Part shown: in pieces, positions 1 to 10,600 of the stretch
Position numbering within the stretch: position 1 is the first letter of the stretch
Layout: every line of letters begins with the position of its first letter
Assembly: GCF_001949145.1 (NCBI RefSeq)
Contig: NW_019091596.1
Location: forward strand, 252,486-266,632
From: Acanthaster planci
Lineage: Eukaryota; Echinodermata; Asteroidea; Valvatida; Acanthasteridae
DNA length: 14,147 bases
Direction: 5' to 3'
Translations under genes and position numbers: made by a program
The notes under the pieces: generated by a model
The model's input: only the letters and a program-made list of their open reading frames with translations
Database searches by the model: none
What the model was told of the DNA's origin: nothing

Positions 1-1627
1 TTTAAGTGTCCTCTTGGTAAGTGGTGGCTCCTTGGAAACAGATTGTGACAAAATGACCAAATCTGCTTGTGTTTCAAGATCAACTGTGCTTTCCTTCAAC
101 TCAACCGCGATGTCAGTGCTATCCTGTGACCCAGTCATAGTTGGAGTCCCCACTGGGGAATCTTGGGACACCTCTTCACTTGCAGCTTTCCTAGGCCTAG
201 TTCTTCTGGGTGATGCTCTCTTAGATGGAACTTCCTTGAGAGTGGCAACTTTGAAGCGCATTTCCCTCACTTCAGATTCTTGGGCATTTGGTTCAAGAGA
301 AGTGACCTCTGTGGGCAGGCTAACATTTGGTTCAACCTTCTTTGAAGCTTTTGGTTCCAGAGAAGTAACCTCTGTGGGTAGGCTAACATTTAGTTCGACC
401 TTCTTTGAACAATCTTCAACTGGCAGAGCAAAGGTTAGGATGGATTTCTTTGTTTCTTTTCTGCCCAAATTAGAATCAGTTGCTTTGATCTCTTGGGATG
501 CAGCACCTTCAGCTTTACCATCAGGTTTCTTTGAGTCTTCTTGATGGAGTTTGATTTCAAAGGAGGTGGCCTGTGAGGGTACAGGATCTATGGTGGCAAG
601 CTTTTGACGTCTAACAACTTTGGCAGCAGGAGAACTTTTCTGGGTAACATCTTCCTTCGATGCAGACTCCCCTTTGGGCAGGGTTCCATCTGGTTTCTCT
701 ACTTCCTTTTCTGGCTCCATGGAAACAGCTTCCTTTGGTGTAGTTTTACTTTCTCGAATGATTCCCTGAGGCTTATCTCTCTCCCCCTCCACTTGAAAAA
801 GTGCTTCCTTAGTGACTGTTCTCCCCTTGATCATGGTTCCTCCTCCAATGCCTAAATCCCTCTTGGCTTCCTCAGGTTTGGTTTCCTCTTGGGACATAGT
901 TTCAACTGGCTTTTCTGTGTTTATCTTCGTTTTCTTGGAATCAGCTTCTGGAAGAATGGCTGTTTTCCCTAGCATGGTCACACCTGGTTTACCTGCCTCC
1001 TGTTCAGCCTTCATGAGAGTGGTTCCTTTTTCAGGATCTGATCCTGCTGGCAATGCAACCTTCCTTTCATCCGTCTTCGGTTCAGCTTTGTCCCTTGGTT
1101 TAGTTCCATCTAACTTTTCAGCTCCCCCCTCAGCTACTCCCGACCTGCTAGGTGTCCCCTCAGCTTGCTTAGACTCAGCTTCTCTTTGACATGGTTGTCT
1201 CAATTAACATGGCTCCTCCTGGCTTTACCCCCTCCTCCTTGACTTCTGTGGTGACTGATTCCATGTGAGATTCTGCTACTGCCAATGTCTTTGACATAGC
1301 TCTACCTGGCACGTACTGTGGGTCTGAGCTGGGCATCACCGGTGTGTCTGGATGGTCAGGCTTAAATGACCCGCCAACTGGAAACACTTGTCCGACTGAG
1401 GATGCCTTCTGGTCAAAGTTGGGACGAGAGGTACAGCTTGGATGACCTCCATCAACGTAGTCGCTGACAGAAGTTTTAACTCCTGCATCAGCCTGTGCGG
1501 TCTCAAAACGGTTACTCAGTACATTTCCTGCAGGTGCAGGGGCCGTCACTGAAGTGTCACTAGGCACAGTGCCCTGACTAGCCTTAAAGCTGGTATCCAT
1601 CGACTGGTTTCTGCTGGCATAGTATTG
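1..1627 (-). CDS. CIZ1-like: Exon 9: Lys/Glu/Pro-rich C-terminal tail with a +1 frame break, 3' incomplete
   Basis: The acceptor is tatattctcacag|CAA (phase 0). The continuing frame runs 150 codons (QYYASRNQSMDTS..., residues 1361-1510) to a TGA at 1177-1175. The +1 frame is closed by TAA at 1206-1204 and then open for 401 codons from 1203 to position 1. Its composition is the same Lys/Glu/Thr/Ser/Pro bias and it repeats motifs from before the break: KPGGAM before, KPGVTML, KPDGTLPK and KPDGKAEG after. So both halves were probably one reading frame that now differs by one base within 1178-1203. Possible causes are an assembly or allelic indel, a broken allele, or recoding. The tail is unstructured, with a basic patch KRASPRRTRPRK about 250 bases from the window edge. 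The true stop is not in the window. Confidence 0.7.
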
Positions 1628-4600
1628 CTGTGAGAATATAAATCGATATTTATGTCAGATTAATAACGTGAAATGATACACATGATGCCACCGCAATCTG
1701 CTCATTTGTAAACAGAATTTATTGACAGAACTACAATTTTGTGAGATTTTACAGTTAAGAAAAGCAAAAGGATGCTGCAATTGTCAAGAACGAATGGCTT
1801 AATTGCAGCTGAGTGTGCTGGTTGCAATTCAAAAAGGTGGTAAATTATGACAAACAAAATAGAAATTAAAACCCAAAATGCTGTCTATTTTTGGCTTTTG
1901 TTTCAGCTGAAATGGAAAGTAGATTTTAAAATACACAATGCTGCAACATAAAGAAAACATGTCAAGAACCATAAAATTACCTTTAAACTTTTGGTAATTA
2001 CTGAATGTTTATTTGAACTGCATTGTCAAATATCCACAGATGCATTGCATAAGAAATTTTCGAGCAATGTTTTCAAAACATTTTGCAGGTGTCATTCTTC
2101 TGTGAGCTTATACAGTAACGGAAGTAGAGGAATTGCGGAGACAACATGTGGAAATCTCTCTTGTGAGTAGGTGTGATTCTGAACCACACATACTCACAAG
2201 AGAGATTTCCACATGGTGTCTAAGCAAACCCTCTACCTCACTGTAGATCCACCATGCAAACCTTCAAGCACTATACAAAAACTGCATGTACTTGGTATCA
2301 CATAAAGGCCCCACCGAGTCTCATAATTCAGGGCCAGAAGTTAGGTTTTTGTTATCTGCGCAAAGGAAATATCAAGTTAAGTTTTCAACAAATACATGTT
2401 AACACCTGAAGAAATGCTTCCAATGTAAAACTGTTAAAGTATCTTTTCCTAGACCTGGGAGAGGCAAAAATAATGTAAACCAAAGGGCTACAAAAGGACT
2501 AAGCCTGACAGACAACTGCAGTGGTTTAGGTTCTCCATCTTACAAATCTGTTTGAATGACAAGGATCTTGAGATAACGCCTATAAAAAACTGAGAAAACA
2601 AACCGAATTTGTTTTTACCAACATTGTTGATCATGCTGGGGACTCGACCAAAGTGATCAGAATGGGTACCCATTGTGCTCGTACTTACCTGAGTTTTTGC
2701 GATATGCAGGGTGGTGGCACAGTGCACCTCTCTGGCAGTCTTTTCATTGTTGTAGAACTTGGAACAGAGCTTGCAAAAGAAGCCCGAGATTGGGGTGATG
2801 AACTCTGACCCTAAAGACGGAAATGGTGAGGCATAAGTGGCAAGAAAAATCAAGTTTATTAAGGAGCAACAAATGAGCTACTTTCACCAGAAACAGAAAC
2901 AAAATTGTTGCACATTTCTGTAGTGTTTCTGTAGTACTGGATTTCTGAAAGAAGAGTGTTTGTACAGTCAAACCTCATCAATATGAGATCCTTCAGACTT
3001 TGCAGATTACCTTTTTATAACAGGAACCTTGTATTATCAGAAATGAAACAATTAACCCCTCAACGCCAGGATTCTTTTGACCGCAACTGCTGGGCTGCAA
3101 TATGCCTAGTATGCAAAGTCCTGTCCAGCAGCAAGCCCACATTGAAACCGCAGGTGCATGATGAATAGAATGTATGCGTGGTATGCAATAATCCTCAAAC
3201 AAAGCCGTGGCTGTCGCCATCTACCGGCATTAAGGGTTAACAACAAAGGATTCGGACCTTAAAATGACATTGCTATAAGCATAAATGTTGTATTAACATT
3301 GCTCTTATTAATGAAGCTTGCCTGTAGTTAAAACTATCTTACACACTTACACAAGTTAACTATACGCAATGTATACTCATCCTTGGCTCCCAATAATTTG
3401 TGCACAGAACCTACCAAACACTATTCAATTGCTGTTTGTAATTCCTGAATGTCAACATGATACAACAGTCGGTGTTTTTTTAGGTTGGCAAGTGACAAGT
3501 GGCTATTATTTTCCCAAGGATTAGAAGCGAAAGCCACTAGTCGTCAACGGTATTGAATAGACAATCCACGTGATCGGGTGCGGAAGAAAACCGCAGGTAC
3601 GCGCACGGTGGCATTGCACTAACAATAGTCTAAAGAGGGTGCTGCTGATACACAAATCAACCGAGATTCGCCACAGCATGCATCAGAGATCACTCCTGAG
3701 CGGGAGTTTCACATGTTTTTCAGATAAACTTGATATCAATTTTTTGACTCAAATTCAAATAAAAAATATAAATAATTGACAGATACATTTCTTGAAACCT
3801 TAAACTTGAATGCAACGGCAAAACATCATGAAAACAGCGAACAAAGGTATCACAAGAGGGTGCACTTCAGTTAGACAAGAGGGCGCTATTCAACATGGCA
3901 ACGAAATGTTCAGCAGTTAAATTTGCTATACCGAACGACCGCTGTACCGAACATTTAGCGTGGACCCCGTCTTGTTTGTTATAGCGGCGTTCCACTGTAT
4001 CACATACCGATGACACTGGACTTTGGCTGAGGAGATTTCGTCCCTTCTGAATTTGTGCTTCTCACGCTGTCATCTGTCAAAGGTTGATTTGCCTCATTGG
4101 GGGCTTGTAAGGACTTGACAGGAGGAGCAGCGGGCTTCTCTTGCGCTGCAATTTTCTGCGAGCAAAGAACAATAAATTATGCCTAAACTGCTGACATACG
4201 GTTTATGAAGAAGAAAACAAACAAAAATGGCATTCCAACTTGTGATGTAGCAAGAAATCCAGCTTCGTCAATCAGTAATTTTCAATTGTCATGATTCAAA
4301 CAACTCCATGAGTGGCATTCCCTGGTAGCATGGTGTACCCAGTACAAGTATATCAGGTGAACAGAGCGTAAACCGTCCAATGCTCATTCAAATAAACTAA
4401 AAAAACTGATTCACTTCTACACTCACCTTTTTATGAGCTGGTGTCCTGAGGTGCTTGCGATACTCTGCAACCTTCTGGAAGACGAGGTTGCATGCAACAC
4501 AACGAGGACGGATTCCTTCAGATTTCTATTAATCACAGAAGAGACGTTGATAGGAATAAATATCTTGTTGAACATACAAAAATTGCTATGTATGTATATA

Positions 4601-7600
4601 TTTCTTGCTTAGCTAATACAGTAGACTTCACTTTGCAACAACAGTGGACAGCATATGCCATTTCAACACTGCTGGACAGACGTTAATTTACGTCTCTAAT
4701 ATTCAAATCACGTCCAGAAATGTTCTGAAATAATTTCACATTTCAACAGTTTAAATGGAATGAAGTTTATTTGCTGGTAAACTCACAAAACAAAATGGCA
4801 AAAGTTTTGAGAAAACCTCTTCCGAGGAAATCAATTTTCATGCAGCTTTCTGTTTTTTCCACAGCCAACCCAGCATCCAAAGAGACAGGGTGCATTAGCC
4901 CGATGCCCTTGTTTGCACACTGGGCTATCGGAGGACAATACTCCCATTGTCTACCTTGTGTTCTTCTGAGCGCAAGAAGGACCCCTGGCCAGAACCAGCC
5001 AGTGGAGACGCGGTCATGTTCTTCCTGCAGAGGAGAAACAGGAAGGTATACGGTGCTTGAGTGAAACACTGCATTTTGATAACGATTGATAACGTGTATA
5101 TACAAATCCTTACTTCCACTCCTCATCAATCCTACAAATGTTGCCATTCTGAGTGGAATATGCCGATGAGACGAAAGTTAGACTGGAGTGTGGGAAACTT
5201 GCCCAGACTCTGCATACAATTATGCAAAACCACTGAAACAGTAGAAACTACTTCGTAAACAACAATGTTAATATTTTACAGGCTGCTGCAATGACTGGTC
5301 AACAGTTGAACTGATATTGATCCCATACGTTTACATGTATTTGTCCAAATTTTCAGTTATACCTCGAGCGTTGCTTTATTCAATCTGAGGGCAGTTTACC
5401 ACTGAGTTGCCGGTCATTTCACAAGTATTTTGTGAGAACAAGGTTGCAACCTGCTGATCGCAAATTTCCTTGAGCTCTCACAACTCTCTCCAGAATTTTT
5501 TTTCAACCTTCTCTTTTCTGGTTTCTTTGTTGGTTCTCTTTTGTCTCACTTTGGTGCTAGGCCATCTCTAGCTGCGTATCTAGAGTTTACGTAGTAAACC
5601 AATCAATCATAAGCACAATCATAAGTCCATTAAGGGAGCGAACACTAACAACAGAACTCTTCAGTCACAGCCCACAAGAATAGCTTGTCAACTGATGCCA
5701 GACTGGATGGCTCGTGACTGACTGGTGCTGAACATGTGATAGACTCAACTACAACAACATGCAAAGTAACAACAGAAAGGACTTCAGCAGTGAATATCTA
5801 TGTAAATACAACGATTCGCTAACGTCAACAATAACTAACTGACAATATAAAACTCTTCATCTTCCCCGTAAGAGGGATACAAAAGTAAACACTCACTTTG
5901 AAGCCAGAGCGAAACTCTGTCCAAGGATGCTGCTCCCCATGGTGGCCTCAGCGATGGGATCTGCTCCCTTCTTTGGCAGCAGTTTCAGCTTGGAGATGAG
6001 CTCTCTTTCCAGGGTTGGGCAGTCCGCATGGAGCAATCTCTGGTACTTAGTGGTGTGTTTGCGACCTCCGATGTGGCCCATGTACACCTGAGTAGGTACA
6101 TGAAGAAGATCAATAGTCTTCTGACTACTCCAATACTTTTCTTCTTGGGATCTAAATATAAATGTGTGCCTTGGACTACTTACCAGGCCGAGAAAGTTAT
6201 CTCCATATCATGCATACATGTACATGTTCCAAGGGTCTCTTTTTGTGTCCACCATCTACCCATCTAATTTGTCATATTCCCCAGTTCTCCTGATGATTTT
6301 GAATCACATGGCAAATGACATGGTTCAAATATACTGCAAGGAGTTTCAACAATCTGTATGGGATCACACCAATCTGTGGTGTGTCTCACAGCACATGGCT
6401 GGAACGAAAGGCAATTAAAGCCAATTTGTTTTGTTTTTCAAGGGTGAAATCCTGCTGTGGATTGGCTCAAAGCAAGCTATGATACCATTTCTTGATGGTT
6501 TTTGCTTAATGCTTGAAACCAGAAGGGCAATCAATCAAGATCGAAAGTTTCACCAACCTTCCAGGAATGGCAGATGGAACCACAGACATAACAAAACCAT
6601 TCCACCATCACTTTGTCCTGCACGTATTCCTCTATGGCTAGAGCTTCCAAAAGTCCCATCTGATAAACGTAAAGGAAATTGAGCCAGAGTTAACAGTATT
6701 AAAACAGCTTCCACTTGGGCTTCAAATGGAAATATGTCACCAAATCCCCCACAGAATGAGTCTTCAATGCCAGTTAACCATTTTGTTAGTTTCCACTGGA
6801 CTGAACAATCAGAGCTATTCATTTTTTACCCTCAGTTTAGCATCATGACAGAAATGGTCATCTTGGGGGTGAAAAAATGTTGAGGGTTTAACTGGTTCTG
6901 GCGACTTGTGACTCGGTTTGTTAGGCTGGGTCACATATTTAAATAGTGTATGGTAATGCAAAAGGCAATGCAAATCTAATCTACCGTTAGGTATTCACAA
7001 AATAAGCCCAAGTGGATTTAATACATCCGTACACGTATTTGCGGATGGCACCATTTTGCCTATACACTGGAGACAAGAAATACATGTACATGGACATGTA
7101 TTTATAAGTAAAGTCTGAAGGGTTTAAGACTGTACATGCAAGCAATGTTCCATGAGCCCCCACCCGCCCAATTTTCTTTTTTTTTTTGATTCGCCATTTT
7201 GGTTACTTTGTCACTGGATCAATATTCATCTAAAATGCAAAATGTGAATTTTGAGCATTTTTTCTCCTACTTCTAATTTACAGTTAAGGTAGTGCAAGAC
7301 TTTGTACAGTGCTCTCAATTTGTAAAGATATACATAAAGAGTGTAAAAAGGAAAGAATTCTTCGCTTTTGGAAGACTTATTAAAATGAAACATAGAACAC
7401 ACCTGGTGTGGGATACTGCTGTCTTTGATTTCAAGAGTTGAAGGTGGATCCTGTGAGATGACAGAAACTTTCTTTGGCACGTCCTCCGTCAGTGGTACTT
7501 TGTCTCCTTTCCTTTTCCTGCTGTTCTGGCCAACAGCTGGCCCACTTGTTGCTGTGGCAGATGCTGACACTGTAGACGGACCATTGCCAGCTGATACACC

Positions 7601-10600
7601 TGTTGACCGCTTGACGTTGATCTCCTCGACTTCAGATGGCAAAGTGGATTGCTTGGCAGTTGATGTGCCCGTTGAACCGGATGGTGATGTGCCCGAAACT
7701 TGACTCGACTCTGACGTGTTAACACTGGCTGGAGGTAGTGATTTATTGATAGAAGGCACAACCCTGCTCGTTGAAGTTTGCGCTGCGGAGGAAGATCCCT
7801 TATCACTGCTCTCAGACACCTTGGTAGACTTTGAGGCAGCCGGCGACTCAGACAACTCTGTTGCCTTGCTAATACTTTTTATTTGGACCTTTCCTGCCAT
7901 CTTCTTCTCCCTACTTTCAGTCATCTCCTTTTCTTTCTCCCCTTCAGTTTTGGAGAGTCCGTCATCCTGCTGTTCCTTTCTTCCTTCTGCAGTGATAAGC
8001 GTGTCATTCTTTTCTTTCATCGCTTCAGGTGGTTTAGTGGGTGCGGATTTCTCGTCTGTCTTTTCTGCCGTATTGGTCTGGGAGTCACTTTTCACTGGAC
8101 TTTTGTTACCTGGGGCTTTTGAAGTGCTGGCACCCTTTCCTGTTGTTGCCGTATCAGTATTCTTCCCTTTGTTTTTTTCTTCAGTCTTCTTCGTGGGTGT
8201 GGTCTTCTCCTCTTTTTCTGTTTTCTTTGAAGGCGTGGCCATGTCTTCCCTCTTCTTATTATCCTGATCTTTACCCATCTTGGCTTTGATCTTATCCACC
8301 TTGGAATCCTTGGTTTTACTCTTGTCACCGTTCGGCTGGTCTTCACCTCTTGTGCTGGCCGGTGGCGTCTTCAAAGTCGACTGCTGCCACCTCCCGTCAA
8401 TGAACACCTCACCCATTTTCTCATCCAGTCTCTTGCGTTTCCTCTCTGGACTGAGGCTGGCTCTTCGCTCAGCAGAGTCTGCTGAAGGAACGTGTAAGTT
8501 GCCAGAAGGGTACCTTCCTTGTCTCTTCTCGATCTCCTTGGAAGACTCCTTTGAGCTGGCCCCATCTTTCTTGGTCCTCTCCAGGCTACTGTTTCTTGAT
8601 CTCTGAGGGGACAGTGCAGGCTTGTGATCCTGCTGCTTTCTCTCCGGCTCTTGATGACGACTTTCCGACCTGGACCTCTTTGAATCTGATGGTCGCTTTC
8701 TCGGTGGACTTCTTGTTCCTGTCCGTCTGTCCCTGTCATCATCCCTTCTCTTATCCTTCTCTTTGTCCCTGTTAATGTGCCTATCTCTGTCTTTATCACG
8801 TCTGTCATCCAGTCTTGATTTGTCGTGTTCGTTTAGCCTGGGCTTATCTTTGTCCTTGTCACGGCTCCCTGCCTGTTTCAAGTAACAAGAACATACAAAT
8901 ACAAGGAATGAATTGACTGAGGTTTCAGTTCAATCAAATGAACAGAGCAGAACATTGTAGAGGGACATTTGCCATTTCTAAGCACTTTTTGTTTGTATGA
9001 CCAAAAGCAGTTGTGCTTGTACCAAAATTCAGAAAAAATGTAGAGGTTAATTGAAACGCCAAAGCAAAATCCTGTGGGCATTTTAACTCTGGCTTTTGTG
9101 TGTATGAAATACAAACTATGAGACTGTTCTCATATGCAAGGGGTCGAAAGTAATGGTGCTCTGCTGGCCCGGGGCCACCAAAAAATTCATCGGGCCCATC
9201 TGGACAGTGGTCATTTGAGGAACATTGCCACGTTTTCAAAACTTTCATCACATTTTACGGCTCGTGTTTGAACTCACCCGCACAGCGCTTTGCTGTCCAC
9301 GGTATAATTTCACAGCCCACACGGCCATGATTGCCCACTACCTGTGTATGTGCTGGGCTCTTGTCCCACGAGGGAAAAGGCTTTTTCCTCAAAGCACAGT
9401 TGTGTGTACAGCTCAGAAATGAGCACACGTACATATACCCACCCACGCACACACATGTAAGACATCACTTTGCCTACATATGAACGATGCAGGTGTTGAC
9501 ACATTGCCTGGTATCATTTTCTCACAATATTAGTCTAACATTACCTCCCACAGAAACTAATGAAACCTACATGTATATGAATCGTCGTGCCTAATCGTCC
9601 TGCAGCATTCCCGGATGATGCGACAATACCTCTGATTGGTTAGGTCCCCCCCACAAAAGTTCTGCCTTAAAATAGGGTTGGTAGGTCAGAAATTTTTTGT
9701 GTTGATTGAATGAGGACGAAAGCTCCAAAAATGGCCACGAAAAGTGACAAATACTTATCTTAATCACTGTAAAAATACCTACAGTTGACAATTCTTAATG
9801 ATGGACAATTCACACAACTATGCACAAGTCTAGCAAAAGGTAGGCAATCAAGTCAGGAAACTGGAAATAATGGAAGTTTCTTTTGAAATGTAGCGAATGC
9901 GAGAAGGGAAACATAAATTATACAAGGGTTTTGACAAGAAATATGTTTTTGAGAGGTGTTTTTGTGAAAACACAAAAGACAACTGGATTTTGTTTACATT
10001 TTAAAATTGTGAATTTGTTTTTCTAATGTGGAAATACCAATTTTATGGTCCTGCCAAAATTTAGGCTCGGTCGGGAAACCAGAAAAAGAAGTACACGTAT
10101 TTTGGGCAGCCTCAAGTACATTTACAACGGGGCTGGCCAATCAACTGTTTGGTAGGGAAGTTCCACTGACACAAATGGGAATGTACGGTGACTCTGATCA
10201 ATTTCATTTCATGTACTCAACCCGGGTCACCACATTTTCAGTGCAAAGCACTTCCCACTGACCCTGCTGGCCACCCAGAAACTGAAGTTAATTTCAACCC
10301 CTGCATATATACACTGTGTGATATTGTTGTACTTGTGCGTGTACTGGCATGTCTAATCAGTAGCTGATAATGGCACAATGACCTTGATTGTGATGACACT
10401 TGTTTGTCTGACTACCTTTAATTACTCTGCCCCCCCCCCATCCTAAGAAAACAGCTCTGATCAACCTCTTACCACTTTCTGGTTGATTGTTTTCTTATGT
10501 GTGACTGTGGGGCCATCTTTTCCAGCCCCATCATCAGTTATGTTGATCTCCTTGTAGAACTCCTCCATCTGGTCCTGTAGGATTTTGGCTTTCTGCTGCT

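Larger units (their letters stand above)
2811..4007 (-). other. Intron 7, largely transposon-derived
   Basis: A 1197-nt intron, gtatgt...tctttag. TA dinucleotides at 2963-2964 and 3998-3999 bound about 1.03 kb that begins and ends with pogo/Tigger-like terminal sequence. A piggyBac-type MITE (3052-3240) sits inside. The stretch 3300-3830 has no recognised coding sequence. Confidence 0.75.
6660..7402 (-). other. Intron 2
   Basis: A 743-nt intron, gtgtgt...tttatcag. It contains two small foldbacks (6820-6879 and 7078-7103) and a poly-T run near 7170. No coding sequence is supported. Confidence 0.8.

Noticed and set aside
14-1189. Open frames of 83-176 codons on the plus strand
   Set aside because: They lie opposite the Lys/Glu-rich tail, whose codons (AAG, GAA, CCA) rarely give stops on the other strand. 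No domain or splice logic supports them.
1183-1230. A short intron explaining the frame break in exon 9 (donor gtaaag near 1228)
   Set aside because: It would be only about 45 nt, far shorter than the other introns, and would remove a KPGGAM motif repeated elsewhere in the tail. Not excluded without cDNA.
2963-3999. A single intact 1.03-kb pogo-like transposon between the two TA sites
   Set aside because: The two termini match only in the first few positions, there is no transposase frame, and a second element is nested inside. Two fragmentary elements are at least as likely.
4767-5147. Minus-strand 126-codon open frame starting MATFVGLM
   Set aside because: It overlaps the 70-nt exon in a different frame, crosses its splice sites and has no recognisable motif.
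7226-7402. Read-through of exon 2 into a 58-residue alternative C-terminus
   Set aside because: A good donor at 7403 joins in phase to the finger exons. The extension is AT-rich, unlike the exon, and carries no motif.
7425-8606. Plus-strand open frames of up to 183 codons rich in Ser/Leu/Phe
   Set aside because: Antisense shadows of the charged low-complexity exon 2.
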